Positions 20,070 through 32,389 are shown, numbered from the stretch's first letter. The stretch is DNA of 64,000 nt from Piscinibacter defluvii (GCF_004011805.1 NZ_RCHJ01000021.1:1-64000), one strand, 5' to 3'. The notes: generated by a model not told the origin, from the letters alone. A program made the numbers and translations.

Positions 20070-21491
20070 ATGTCCGCAGTGTTCTCCTCCAGCGCGTCGA
20101 ACGACGTGCGGACCGACGACGACGTCGCCCGCCTGCGCATCCCGCCCCACTCGATCGAGGCCGAGCAGAGCGTGCTCGGCGGCCTGCTGATCGACAACAG
20201 CGCATGGGACCGCGCCGGCGACCTGCTCACCGAGAGCGACTTCTACCGCTACGAGCACCGCCTGATCTACCAGGCGATCGGCGGGTTGGTGAATGCCACC
20301 AAGCCGGCCGACGTGATCACCGTCTACGAGCAGCTGCAGAGCCTGGGCAAGGCCGAGGAGTGCGGCGGGCTCACCTACCTGAACGCGCTGGCGCAGAGCG
20401 TGCCGAGCGCGGCCAACCTGCGCCGCTATGCCGAGATCGTGCGCGAGCGCGCGGTGCTGCGCAAACTGGTGGCCACGGCCGACGAGATCGCCACCAACGC
20501 GTTCAACCCGCAGGGCCGCGCGGTCTCGGAGATCCTCGACGAGGCCGAGGGCAAGATCTTCCGCATCGGCGAGGAAGGCTCGCGCTCGAAGCAGGGTTTC
20601 CAGAGCATGGACCAGCTCGTGGTGCAGCTGATCGACCGCGTCAACGAGCTGCACGAGAACGGCGCCGAGGAAGTGACCGGCGTGCGTACCGGCTTCTACG
20701 ACCTCGACCGCATGACCGCCGGCCTGCAGCCCGGCGACCTGATCATCCTGGCGGCGCGCCCGTCGATGGGCAAGACCGCGTTTGCGCTGAACATCGGCGA
20801 GCACGTGGCCGTCAACGAGGGCCTGCCGGTGGTGGTGTTCTCGATGGAAATGGGCGCGGCGCAGCTGGCGCTGCGCATGGTCGGCTCGCTCGGCCGCATC
20901 GACCAGCAGCACCTGCGCACCGGCGCGCTGCGCGACGACGAATGGGGGCGGCTGTCGGAAGCGGTCGAGAAGCTCGGCAAGGTCAGCCTCTACATCGACG
21001 AGAGCCCAGGCCTGACGCCCAGCGAGGTGCGCGCGCGTGCACGTCGCCAGGCGCGGCAATGCGGCCAGCTCGGCCTGATCATCGTCGACTACCTGCAGCT
21101 GATGAGCGGCAGCGGCGGCACCAGCGAGGAGAACCGCGCCACCGTGATCGGCGAGATCTCGCGCGGCCTGAAGTCGCTCGCCAAGGAGCTGAAGTGCCCG
21201 GTGATCGCGCTCTCGCAGCTCAACCGCAGCGTCGAGACGCGTACCGACAAGCGCCCGATGATGAGTGACCTGCGCGAGTCCGGCGCCATCGAGCAGGACG
21301 CCGACGTCATCATGTTCATCTACCGCGACGAGTACTACACCAAGGAAGCCTGCAAGGAGCCGGGTGTGGCCGAGATCATCATCGGCAAGCAGCGCAACGG
21401 GCCGACGGGCACCTGCAAGCTGACCTTCCTGAAGCCGCTGACCAAGTTCGACAACCTCGCGCCCGGCAGCGCCGGCAGCGACGACTACTGA
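20070..21491 (+). CDS. dnaB: Replicative DNA helicase DnaB
   Basis: 473-aa hexameric helicase. N-terminal primase-interacting domain (RIPPHSIEAEQSVLGGLLIDN), linker, and RecA-like motor with Walker A ARPSMGKTAFALN, Walker B LIIVDYLQLMSG, and arginine-finger region KQRNGPTGTCKLTF. No intein interrupts it. The conserved protein begins just after ATG 20070; the upstream open frame has no family similarity. dnaG, its primase partner, is at 48.1-49.9 kb. Confidence 0.95.
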   Translation: MSAVFSSSASNDVRTDDDVARLRIPPHSIEAEQSVLGGLLIDNSAWDRAGDLLTESDFYRYEHRLIYQAIGGLVNATKPADVITVYEQLQSLGKAEECGGLTYLNALAQSVPSAANLRRYAEIVRERAVLRKLVATADEIATNAFNPQGRAVSEILDEAEGKIFRIGEEGSRSKQGFQSMDQLVVQLIDRVNELHENGAEEVTGVRTGFYDLDRMTAGLQPGDLIILAARPSMGKTAFALNIGEHVAVNEGLPVVVFSMEMGAAQLALRMVGSLGRIDQQHLRTGALRDDEWGRLSEAVEKLGKVSLYIDESPGLTPSEVRARARRQARQCGQLGLIIVDYLQLMSGSGGTSEENRATVIGEISRGLKSLAKELKCPVIALSQLNRSVETRTDKRPMMSDLRESGAIEQDADVIMFIYRDEYYTKEACKEPGVAEIIIGKQRNGPTGTCKLTFLKPLTKFDNLAPGSAGSDDY

Positions 21492-21715
21492 GCCCCTCGC
21501 CCCGGGGCCGATGCCGGGTTCGACGGCTCGGTCAGGCCGGGCAGCGAGCGCGCGCCGTCAACCATGCCGATCGCGGCGCTGTGCACCCGCATGTCGCCGA
21601 CGATCGGCACCAGGGCAGCCCCGAGCCGGCGCGAGAGGGATTCGATCTCGCCGGCAAACTGCGTCGGTAGCGGCGTCTCGACCGAGCCCGACACGTCCAC
21701 CACCACGAGCGACGT
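21485..21715 (-). pseudogene. Remnant of a VWA-like (DUF2201-type) protein
   Basis: Immediately after the IclR stop, the same frame continues TSLVVVDVSGSVETPLPTQFAGEIE and then a RRLGAALVPIVGD segment. This is the MIDAS-type DxSGS start and first helix of VWA-like metallopeptidase proteins. The rest of the domain is missing on both sides; after ~45 residues the match fades and the frame ends at the dnaB stop. It has no start signal of its own. Most likely a decayed gene fragment. Confidence 0.45.
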
Positions 21716-22510
21716 TCAGCGGGCGGGGGCGTAGGCGCGGTCGAACAGCGGGGAGGCCGCGCTCGCGTTCGCGATGTCGGCCGCGGCGGCCAGCAGGTCT
21801 GGCGCCAGGGCGAGCATCTTCTGCTCGGTCAGCCGCACCGAGGGCCCGGAGATCGCCAGCACCCCGACCGCCCCGCGCCCGGCCGGCCGGATGGTGGTGG
21901 CGATGGCCGACAGCCCCTGCGCATAGGATTCGGCCGTGATCGCATAGCCCTGCTTGCGCGCCTGGCGGATCGCCTTGAGCACCGCCTGGATCGAGCCGGG
22001 GGCGTTGGGGCCGAACTGCGCCGGCTTCGCCAGGCCCTGCCGCGACAGCAGCGCGATCGCGTCGTCCTCGGGCAGGGTGGCGAGCCAGGCGTGGCCGGAG
22101 GAGGTGCAGGACAGCTGCACGTCGGTGCCCATGTCCGGGTCGTAGCGCAGGCCCTGGCGAGCGCCCTGCGACAGCGCCACCCACGTGATGTGGTCCACGT
22201 CGACCACGCCGAGCCGGCACAGCTCGCCGCTGGCCTCGGCGAGCCGGTCGAGGATGGGCTGCGACAGGTCGACCACGCCGGAATGCTTCAGGTAGTTCAG
22301 CCCGAGCGAGACCAGCTTGGTGGTCAGCACGTAGTCGCCGCGCTCGCGCGTCTGGCGCACGTAGCCCTGGGCGGCGAGATCCGACAGCAGACGGTGCATC
22401 GCGCTGCGCGGGATGTCGAGCTCGTCGGCCAGCGTGGCCAGCGGCACGCCGCGCACGTCGCCGGCGAGCCGCTCGAGGATCGCTAGGGTCCGTTCCATCA
22501 CGCCGGACAT
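21716..22510 (-). CDS. IclR family transcriptional regulator
   Basis: 264 aa. N-terminal winged helix-turn-helix (LADELDIPRSAMHRLLSDLAAQGYV, ~22-48) and C-terminal effector domain (~85-255; LSCTSSGHAWLATLP, RGAVGVLAISGP). It sits 17 bases downstream of the Gfo/Idh gene on the same strand. Palindromes of the IclR type lie in the divergent promoter region beyond that gene, so it probably controls both directions. The effector is unknown. Confidence 0.9.
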   Translation of the reverse strand: MSGVMERTLAILERLAGDVRGVPLATLADELDIPRSAMHRLLSDLAAQGYVRQTRERGDYVLTTKLVSLGLNYLKHSGVVDLSQPILDRLAEASGELCRLGVVDVDHITWVALSQGARQGLRYDPDMGTDVQLSCTSSGHAWLATLPEDDAIALLSRQGLAKPAQFGPNAPGSIQAVLKAIRQARKQGYAITAESYAQGLSAIATTIRPAGRGAVGVLAISGPSVRLTEQKMLALAPDLLAAAADIANASAASPLFDRAYAPAR

Positions 22511-22527
22511 CGTCGGCCCCCGCTCGT

Positions 22528-23574
22528 TCAGCCGGCCGCAAGGCGCACCGGCGCCTGCGTGCGGGCCGCCTCGAGCACCGCGAGCGTGGCCTGCAGCGTG
22601 CGCAGGCCGTCGCGGCCGGGGCACAGCGGCGCCTCGGTGCCCTCGGCCACGGCGCGCAGGTGGCGCAGCTGCTCGAGGTAGGGGTCGGCGCGGTGCACGA
22701 TGGTGCGCTCCTGCGTCAGCTCCTCGTGCCAGCCGCGCCGCTCGCGGTAGCGGTAGATGTTCAGCCGCGGCAGCGTCAGCGACGCCTCGGTGCCGCTGAA
22801 GTAGTGCGAGTCGATGTCCTGCGGCGGGTAATGCGCGGCCTCGCCGGCGGCCAGGTCCCAGTTCCAGGGCGCAACCGCCGCATCGGTGACGCCCATCGTG
22901 CCGAGCGCGCCGTTGGCGAAGCGCAGCGCGATCGCCGCGGTGTCTTCCACCGCGAAGCCGCGTTGCGCGTTCGAGGCGATCGCCTGCACCTCGACGATCT
23001 CGCCGACCAGCCAGCGCAACATGTCGACGTCGTGGATCAGGTTGATCAGCACCGGCCCGCCGCCCGGCTCGCGCCGCCAGGCCACGTCGAAGTAGGCATC
23101 GGGCTTGAGCCACACCGCCATCGCATGCACGCTGACCGGCCGCCCGAGCACGCCGCCCACGATCAGCTGCTTGGCGCGCCGCAGCGTCGGGCTGTGGCGG
23201 CGCTGGTGGCCGACGAGCAGCGGCACGCCGGCAGACTCGGCCGCGGCGCACAGGCGCTCGCCCTCGGCCACGCTGTCGGTGATCGGCTTTTCCACCAGCA
23301 CCGGCACGCGGTGCTCGATGCAGGCGAGTGCCGCGTCCGCATGTGCCTGGTTGGGCACGGCCACGATGGCCGCGCGCACCGGCACCGCGTCGAGCAGCGC
23401 GCGGGCGTCGGCGAAGTGCGGCACGCCGAGCTGCGCACCGAGTGCGGCGGCGGCGGGGCCGGGGTCGCAGACCGCGGCCACACGCACGTCCTGGCCGCGC
23501 AGCGCATGCCCGGCATGGGCCCGGCCGATCTGGCCGCAGCCGATCAGCGCGACGGGGAGGGGAGGGGTGTTCAT
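22528..23574 (-). CDS. Gfo/Idh/MocA family NAD(P)-dependent oxidoreductase
   Basis: 348 aa. Rossmann motif VALIGCGQIGRAHA at the N-terminus, the VEKPIT motif carrying the catalytic Lys/Pro pair, and a C-terminal alpha-beta domain (GGPVLINLIHDVDMLRWLVG). Family members act on sugars, inositols or related polyols; the substrate here is not readable. ATG 23574 has no ribosome-binding site but lies six bases from a -10 hexamer. It is paired with an IclR regulator and divergent from an acyl-CoA dehydrogenase. Confidence 0.88.
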   Translation of the reverse strand: MNTPPLPVALIGCGQIGRAHAGHALRGQDVRVAAVCDPGPAAAALGAQLGVPHFADARALLDAVPVRAAIVAVPNQAHADAALACIEHRVPVLVEKPITDSVAEGERLCAAAESAGVPLLVGHQRRHSPTLRRAKQLIVGGVLGRPVSVHAMAVWLKPDAYFDVAWRREPGGGPVLINLIHDVDMLRWLVGEIVEVQAIASNAQRGFAVEDTAAIALRFANGALGTMGVTDAAVAPWNWDLAAGEAAHYPPQDIDSHYFSGTEASLTLPRLNIYRYRERRGWHEELTQERTIVHRADPYLEQLRHLRAVAEGTEAPLCPGRDGLRTLQATLAVLEAARTQAPVRLAAG

Positions 23575-23580
23575 GGGTGC

Positions 23581-23586
23581 ATTATG
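23581..23586 (-). promoter_or_regulatory. -10 element for leaderless Gfo/Idh gene
   Basis: CATAAT on the minus strand, six bases, then ATG 23574. It overlaps the left half of the proximal IclR-type palindrome by two bases. Confidence 0.45.
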
Positions 23587-23617
23587 GAACATACTTCGAA
23601 AGTGGAAAACTATTCCA
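23585..23617. promoter_or_regulatory. Tandem IclR-type operators between divergent genes
   Basis: TGGAAAACTATTCCA (23603-23617) matches the E. coli IclR consensus TGGAAATNATTTCCA in arms and spacing. A weaker copy, TGGAACATACTTCGA (23585-23599), is centred 18 bp away. They overlap the promoter regions of the Gfo/Idh gene and, probably, the acyl-CoA dehydrogenase (TTCCAA-N17-TACCCT at 23613-23641). Confidence 0.6.
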
Positions 23618-23675
23618 AGAATGCCCGACAACTGCTACCCTGCGCGGCACGCTCCACCTTTCGAAGGCCCACGGC

Positions 23676-24836
23676 ATGGATTTCTCGCTCGACGACGAGC
23701 AGCGCATGCTCATCGACACGCTGCGCCGCTTCATCCGCACCGAACTGCAGCCGCTGGAGGAGCGGGTCGAGCGCGACGGCGCACTCGACCGCGACAGCGC
23801 GCTCGCGATCCAGGAAAGGGCCCGCGCGCTCGGCCTGTACGCGCTGAACATGCCGGCCGAACACGGCGGCGGCGGCCTGTCCTGCGTGGACCGCATCCTG
23901 TGCGAGGAGCAGTTCGGCCACACCACCGACATCCTGGTGCGGCGCGCGTTCGGCAATGTCTACGAGCCGCTGCTGGAATGCCGCGGCGAGCAGGTCGATC
24001 GCTGGCTCAAGCCCACGGTGGCCGGGCGGCGCACCTGCTCGATCGCGATCACCGAGCCGGGCGCCGGTTCGGACGCCGCCGGCATCACGACCCATGCCCG
24101 GGAAACGCCCACCGGCTGGGTGCTCAACGGCGCCAAGCATTTCATCAGCGACGGCGAGTGGTCCGACTTCTTCCTCGTCTCGGCCCGCACCGGCGAGAAG
24201 GAGATCAGCCTGTTCATGGTCGACAAGGGCCTGCCCGGCTTCGACGTCGGCAAGGACCAGCAGATGATGGGCCTGCGCGGCACCCCGCACGTGGCGCTGT
24301 ACTTCGCCGACGTGCCGCTGGAGCGCATGGCGCTGCTGGGCGAGCGTGGCCAGGGGTTCAGGCTCGCGATGGGTGCGCTGAACGTGGTGCGCCTGGCGCA
24401 GGTGGGCGCCCGTGCGGTCGGCAAGGCCTCGCACGTGCTGGAACTGATGACCGCCTACGCCGCCGAGCGCCGCCAGTTCGGCCAGCGCATCGGCGACTTC
24501 CAGATGGTGCAGCAGCAGATCGCCGACAGCGTGATCGAGGTGAACGCGGCGCGCTGGATGGTGCTGCACGCGGCCTGGCTGATCGACCAGGGGCACGACG
24601 CCCGCGAGCAGATCGCGATGGTCAAGGTGCATGCCGCCGAGACGCTCGGCCGCGTGGTCGACCGTGCGGTGCAGGTGTTCGGCGGCATGGGCTACTGCAA
24701 GGAGCTGCCGATCGAACGCTACTACCGCGACGCGCGCGTCTACCGCATCTTCGACGGCACCTCCGAGATCCACCGCGGCGTGATCGCCCGGGCGGCGATG
24801 AAGACGGGCGCTGCCCTGCACGACCTGCACCGCTGA
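23676..24836 (+). CDS. Acyl-CoA dehydrogenase family protein
   Basis: 386-aa FAD enzyme oxidising acyl-CoA to enoyl-CoA. N-terminal helices (MDFSLDDEQRMLIDTLRRFI), FAD/substrate motif CSIAITEPGAGSDAAGI, RRQFGQRIGDFQMVQQQIAD, and the C-terminal QVFGGMGYCKELPIERYYRDARVYRIFDGTSEIHR. The position that is Glu in medium-chain enzymes (YEGT) is Asp here (FDGT). Substrate unknown; regulation by the nearby IclR protein is inferred from the shared operator region. Confidence 0.92.
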   Translation: MDFSLDDEQRMLIDTLRRFIRTELQPLEERVERDGALDRDSALAIQERARALGLYALNMPAEHGGGGLSCVDRILCEEQFGHTTDILVRRAFGNVYEPLLECRGEQVDRWLKPTVAGRRTCSIAITEPGAGSDAAGITTHARETPTGWVLNGAKHFISDGEWSDFFLVSARTGEKEISLFMVDKGLPGFDVGKDQQMMGLRGTPHVALYFADVPLERMALLGERGQGFRLAMGALNVVRLAQVGARAVGKASHVLELMTAYAAERRQFGQRIGDFQMVQQQIADSVIEVNAARWMVLHAAWLIDQGHDAREQIAMVKVHAAETLGRVVDRAVQVFGGMGYCKELPIERYYRDARVYRIFDGTSEIHRGVIARAAMKTGAALHDLHR

Positions 24837-26294
<1,458 letters not shown>

Positions 26295-26314
26295 GCTGGC
26301 GCCGCCGGCGCATA

Positions 26315-26330
26315 CTGTATATATTCACAG
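26315..26330 (+). promoter_or_regulatory. LexA (SOS) box
   Basis: CTGTATATATTCACAG: perfect CTGT-N8-ACAG with an AT-rich core, as in the E. coli-type LexA consensus. It ends one base before the ATG of the radical SAM gene and contains a -10 hexamer (TATATT, 26320-26325) six bases from that ATG. Repressor bound here would cover the promoter. Confidence 0.8.
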
Positions 26331-26331
26331 C

Positions 26332-27438
26332 ATGCGTCACCGCCGCCACATCGAGCTGATCCCGGCCGAGTCGATCAAGGGCCGCGGCACGGCCGGGCGC
26401 ATCGAGCACCGCTTCAGCGCCGCCACCCACGTGCCGGAGGACGACGGCTGGGGCCTGCTCGACCAGCAGGCGAGCGAGCAGCACCTGCCGCCTCGCACCC
26501 AGGTGATCGAGGAGCAGGTGAAGAGCATCGTCGCGAGCAACGACTCGCCCGACATCTCGTTCGACTTCTCCATCAACCCCTACCGCGGCTGCGAGCACGG
26601 CTGCGTGTACTGCTACGCGCGGCCCACGCACAGCTACCTGAACCTCTCGCCCGGGCTCGATTTCGAGACCCGCATCATCGCCAAGGTGAACGCCGCCCAG
26701 CGCCTGCGCGAGACCTTCGGCAAGCGCGGCTACCGGCCCGCGCTGATCAACATCGGCGCGGCGACCGACGCCTACCAGCCGGTCGAGCGCGAGCTGCGCA
26801 TCACGCGCTCGATCATCGAGGTGATGCACGACTGGCAGCACCCGTTCTCGGTGGTCACCAAGTCGGCCGGTGTCGAGCGCGATCTCGACTTGATCGCCCC
26901 GATGGCCGCGCAGCGCCTGGCCGCGGTCTACGTCTCGGTCACCTCGCTGGACGGGGAGCTCGCGCGCATCCTCGAGCCGCGCGCCGCCGCGCCGCACCGC
27001 CGGCTGCGCACGATCGAGACGCTCGCCAAGGCCGGCGTGCCGGTGGGCGTGAGCGTCTCGCCGATGATCCCGTTCATCAACGAGCCCGAGCTCGAGCGCA
27101 TCCTCGAGGCTGCCGCCGCGGCCGGCGCCAGCTCGGCGTTCATGGTGGTGCTGCGCCTGCCCTGGGAGGTCAACCCGATCTTCCAGGACTGGCTGCAGCG
27201 CCACTACCCGCAGCGTGCCGAGCGCGTGATGGCGCGCGTGCGCGAGATGCGCGGCGGGCGCGACTACGACGCCGATTTCTCGCAGCGCATGACGGGCGAG
27301 GGTGTCTGGGCGCAGCTGCTGGCGCAGCGGTTCCGCAAGGCGGTGGCGCGCCTGAAGCTCGACCGCGAGCGCGAGGCGCTCGACACCACGCGGTTCCGCC
27401 CGCCGCCGGGCGCGCACCCGCAACGCGAACTGTTCTGA
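26332..27438 (+). CDS. PA0069-type radical SAM protein (SplB-related), SOS-controlled
   Basis: 368-aa radical SAM enzyme. The [4Fe-4S] cysteines are C87-x3-C91-x2-C94 (GCEHGCVYCYA); the TIM-barrel part follows (INIGAATDAYQPVE, SVVTKSAGVERDL, VSVSPMIPFIN). The family is related to spore photoproduct lyase but its reaction is not established. A LexA box lies directly on the start codon, pointing to a role in the DNA-damage response. No ribosome-binding site; a leaderless transcript is likely. Confidence 0.88.
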   Translation: MRHRRHIELIPAESIKGRGTAGRIEHRFSAATHVPEDDGWGLLDQQASEQHLPPRTQVIEEQVKSIVASNDSPDISFDFSINPYRGCEHGCVYCYARPTHSYLNLSPGLDFETRIIAKVNAAQRLRETFGKRGYRPALINIGAATDAYQPVERELRITRSIIEVMHDWQHPFSVVTKSAGVERDLDLIAPMAAQRLAAVYVSVTSLDGELARILEPRAAAPHRRLRTIETLAKAGVPVGVSVSPMIPFINEPELERILEAAAAAGASSAFMVVLRLPWEVNPIFQDWLQRHYPQRAERVMARVREMRGGRDYDADFSQRMTGEGVWAQLLAQRFRKAVARLKLDREREALDTTRFRPPPGAHPQRELF

Positions 27439-27459
27439 ACGGCGAGCGGGGCGGCGCGC

Positions 27460-29091
27460 TCAGGAGCGCAGGGTCAGCCCGCCGGCGGACCGGCCGACGG
27501 CCGAGCCCAGCGCCACCTGCGTGCCCTGGTGGCAGAAGCGCCGGCGCAGGTCGCCGATCATCTCGCTCAGGTCCGCATGCGCGGCCACCTTCTCGCCGTG
27601 GCGCTGCAGCATCAGCGCGGCCATCTCGATGAGCTTGCCGTTCAGCGTCTCGCGGCCGCGCACCAGCAGCGCCTTCACTGCCGCCTCGGGCGAGCCGGTG
27701 ACGCTGTGGGTCATGGCCTTCTCGGCCATGCCCATCACACCCTGGTGCGCGGCGCGCACCAGCGCCTCGACCGTTCCGTCGGCGCGGGACGCCTGGCACA
27801 GCAGTTCCGTGGCGGCGCGCGAGACGCAGAAGCGCAGCGCGATGCGGTTGATCCACTCCTCCCGGTCGGGCAGGGCGATCTCGGTGCTCGCCAGGCGCGC
27901 CAGGGTGGCCAGCAGGTTGCTCGCGGCTTCGAAGTCGAAGTCCTCGGCGCCGATCTCGGCGCTCAGTTCCCGCACCTTGGCCACCGCCTCGGGCACCTGG
28001 CGCTGCATCAGCGCCCGGAACACCTCGGCCGTGCGCAGGAAGCGGCGCAGCCGCGCACTCTCCGGCCGGCGCTCGACGGCCTGCGACAGGTTCGCGATGT
28101 CGCGGCCGAAGGCCTTGCTGTCGCGCTTGTCGAAATGGATCAACGCCAGCAGCAGCAGCGATTCGCAATCGAACATCTTCGAGCTGATGCCGATGCGCAC
28201 GGCACGCTCCAGGCAATCCTGCGCCTCGTCGGCCTGGCCGACGAGAAAGGCCAGCAGCCCCTGCTTCTGCAGCCGGGTGATGCTGGCCGGGGTCAGCTTG
28301 GTGGCGTTGCGGTAGGTGTCCAGCGCCGCGTCGAACTTGCCCTGCTCGAGCTGTGCGCGCCCCATCACGTCGTAGGCGTCGGCGTACGACGGCTGCTCGG
28401 CGATCAGGCTTTCTAGCGTGCGGCGGGCCTGCGTGTGCTGGCCGGTCTCGATCTCGACGCGTGCGATGCCGAGCTTGGCCCAGGGCAGGGCGCGTGTGTC
28501 CTGCACGGCCTCGTACAGGCGGCGCGCGGACGGGTGGTCGCCCAGGCGCAGGAACAGCTCGGCGCCGATGCGGGCGGCATACAGCCAGTACTCGCCGCGC
28601 TGCTCGAAGCGCTGCTGGCACAGCGCCGCCGCGGTGGCGAAGTCACCGGCCTCGATGGCCTCGAACACCCCCGCCAGCACCTTCTTGCGGTGGCGCGCCT
28701 GCAGCAGGCGCTCCTCCAGGGCGGTGGCGGTGTGCGGCTTGAGCAGGTAGCTGTCGAGCGCTGCCTCGGCGGCCTCGGCCACGCGCGCGTACGAGGCCTC
28801 GCCGGTGACCATCACGAACACCGTGGAGTAAGGCAGCAGCTGGGCGCGGCGCAGGTCGTCCAGCAGGTCCTGGCCCGACATCGCCGACTGGTCGAAGTGG
28901 TAGTCGCACAGCACGATGTCGAAGCGGCGGTGTTCGAGCACCCGCCGGGCATCGTCGGCCTTGGCGGCCTGCGCCACCTCGCCCACGCCCATGTCGCGCA
29001 GCATCGCGGCGAGGATGCTGCGCGAGGTCGGGTTCGGGTCGACGATCAGCGCGCGGCAGTCGCCGATGTCGGGGTAGAGCAATCGGGCCAT
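27460..29091 (-). CDS. Response regulator with TPR repeats
   Basis: 543 aa. Residues ~12-130 form a receiver domain: acidic D18, phosphoacceptor D63 (FDIVLCDYHF), conserved Thr in FVMVTGEA and Lys in YLLKPH. The rest is TPR-like helical repeats (for example YADAYDVMGRAQLEQGKFDAALDTYRNATKL at ~235-265), with no DNA-binding or catalytic domain. Output is therefore probably by protein contact. It starts 48 bases after dnaJ on the same strand and may be read with it. Partner kinase not identified. Confidence 0.82.
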   Translation of the reverse strand: MARLLYPDIGDCRALIVDPNPTSRSILAAMLRDMGVGEVAQAAKADDARRVLEHRRFDIVLCDYHFDQSAMSGQDLLDDLRRAQLLPYSTVFVMVTGEASYARVAEAAEAALDSYLLKPHTATALEERLLQARHRKKVLAGVFEAIEAGDFATAAALCQQRFEQRGEYWLYAARIGAELFLRLGDHPSARRLYEAVQDTRALPWAKLGIARVEIETGQHTQARRTLESLIAEQPSYADAYDVMGRAQLEQGKFDAALDTYRNATKLTPASITRLQKQGLLAFLVGQADEAQDCLERAVRIGISSKMFDCESLLLLALIHFDKRDSKAFGRDIANLSQAVERRPESARLRRFLRTAEVFRALMQRQVPEAVAKVRELSAEIGAEDFDFEAASNLLATLARLASTEIALPDREEWINRIALRFCVSRAATELLCQASRADGTVEALVRAAHQGVMGMAEKAMTHSVTGSPEAAVKALLVRGRETLNGKLIEMAALMLQRHGEKVAAHADLSEMIGDLRRRFCHQGTQVALGSAVGRSAGGLTLRS

Positions 29092-29138
29092 CGAGGCGGG
29101 GCAGGGTGCCAGTGCCTCGATATCGGCGCCCGGCGCGC

Positions 29139-30296
29139 TTACTTGAACAGGTCGCGCACCCGGTCGGTCCAGCTCTTGGCGTTGGGCGAGTGTTTCTCCC
29201 CGCCCTTGCGGAACGACTCGTCGAGTTCCTTCAGCAGCTTGCGCTGGTGTTCCGTCAGCTTGATCGGCGTCTCCACCTGAACGTGGCAGTACAGGTCGCC
29301 CGGGTAGCTGGAGCGCACACCCTTGATGCCCTTGCCGCGCAGCCGGAAGGTCTTGCCGTGCTGGGTGCCCTCGGGCAGCTCGATCTCGGCCTTGCCGTTG
29401 AGCGTCGGCACCTCGATGCTGCCGCCCAGCGCCGCGGTGGTCAGGCCCACCGGCACGGTGCAGTGCAGGTCGTCGCCGTCGCGCTCGAAGATGTCGTGCT
29501 GCCTGATGCGGATCTCGATGTAGAGATCACCCGGCGGGCCGCCGTTGGTGCCCGGCTCGCCGTTGCCGACCGAGCGGATGCGCATGCCCTCGCCGATGCC
29601 GGCCGGGATCTTCACCTCCAGCGTCTTGTGGCGCTTGATCTTGCCCTGGCCGCTGCAGGTGGTGCAGGGCTCGGGGATGATCTTGCCGCTGCCGTGGCAA
29701 TGCGGGCAGGTCTGCTGGATGCTGAAGAAGCCCTGGCGCATGTGCACCGTGCCGGCGCCGCCGCAGGTGCTGCAGGTCTTCGGGCTGGTGCCCGGCTTGG
29801 CCCCGCTGCCGTGGCAGGTGTCGCAGGTGTCCCAGCTCGGGATGCGGATCTGCGTCTCCTTGCCGGAAGCGGCCTCCTCGAGCGTGATCTCCATCGCGTA
29901 GCTCAGGTCGCTGCCGCGGAAGACCTGCTGGCCGCCCGCGCCGCGCCGGCCGCCCTGGCCGCCGCCGAAGATGTCGCCGAAGATGTCGCCGAAGGCCTCG
30001 GCGAAGCCGCCGAAGCCGTCCGCGCCCGGGCCGCCGGGGCGGAAGCCGCCGCCGGCCATGCTCGGATCGACCCCGGCGTGGCCGTACTGGTCGTAGGCCG
30101 CGCGCTTCTGGGCATCGGAGAGCATCTCGTAGGCCTCCTTGGCCTCCTTGAACTTCTCTTCCGCCGTCTTCGCGTCGTCACCCTGGTTGCGGTCAGGGTG
30201 GTACTTCATGGCCAGCTTGCGGTAGGCCTTCTTGATGTCGTCCTCGCTGGCGTTCTTGGCCACGCCGAGGACGTCGTAGTAGTCGCGCTTTGCCAT
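29139..30296 (-). CDS. dnaJ: Chaperone DnaJ (Hsp40)
   Basis: 385 aa, full type I. J domain with HPD (MKYHPDRNQ), Gly/Phe-rich region ([17 protein letters not shown]), four CxxCxGxG zinc repeats ([32 protein letters not shown]) and the C-terminal substrate domain. It stimulates the DnaK ATPase. It follows dnaK after a 109-base gap holding two hairpins. Confidence 0.97.
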   Translation of the reverse strand: MAKRDYYDVLGVAKNASEDDIKKAYRKLAMKYHPDRNQGDDAKTAEEKFKEAKEAYEMLSDAQKRAAYDQYGHAGVDPSMAGGGFRPGGPGADGFGGFAEAFGDIFGDIFGGGQGGRRGAGGQQVFRGSDLSYAMEITLEEAASGKETQIRIPSWDTCDTCHGSGAKPGTSPKTCSTCGGAGTVHMRQGFFSIQQTCPHCHGSGKIIPEPCTTCSGQGKIKRHKTLEVKIPAGIGEGMRIRSVGNGEPGTNGGPPGDLYIEIRIRQHDIFERDGDDLHCTVPVGLTTAALGGSIEVPTLNGKAEIELPEGTQHGKTFRLRGKGIKGVRSSYPGDLYCHVQVETPIKLTEHQRKLLKELDESFRKGGEKHSPNAKSWTDRVRDLFK

Positions 30297-30325
30297 GTTT
30301 GTCGATGCTGCCTCAAGAGCGGGAC

Positions 30326-30370
30326 CGCCGCGTTGACGTGCAGGCGCAGCCTGTCACGTCGAACGCGGCG
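30326..30370 (-). other. Long hairpin between dnaK and dnaJ
   Basis: About 20 base pairs formed by 30326-30345 and 30349-30370 (GCA loop, two single-base bulges at 30354 and 30361). A second perfect 8-bp hairpin (CATGCCGC / GCGGCATG) lies at 30382-30399. Neither is followed by a T tract, so they look like processing or pausing structures rather than terminators. Confidence 0.55.
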
Positions 30371-30405
30371 AGAGAGGAGGGCATGCCGCTCGCGGCATGT
30401 CCGGC

Positions 30406-32352
<1,947 letters not shown>

Positions 32353-32389
32353 GTCGAGTTCTCCTGGGAGCTGAATCGGGTTGTCTTCG

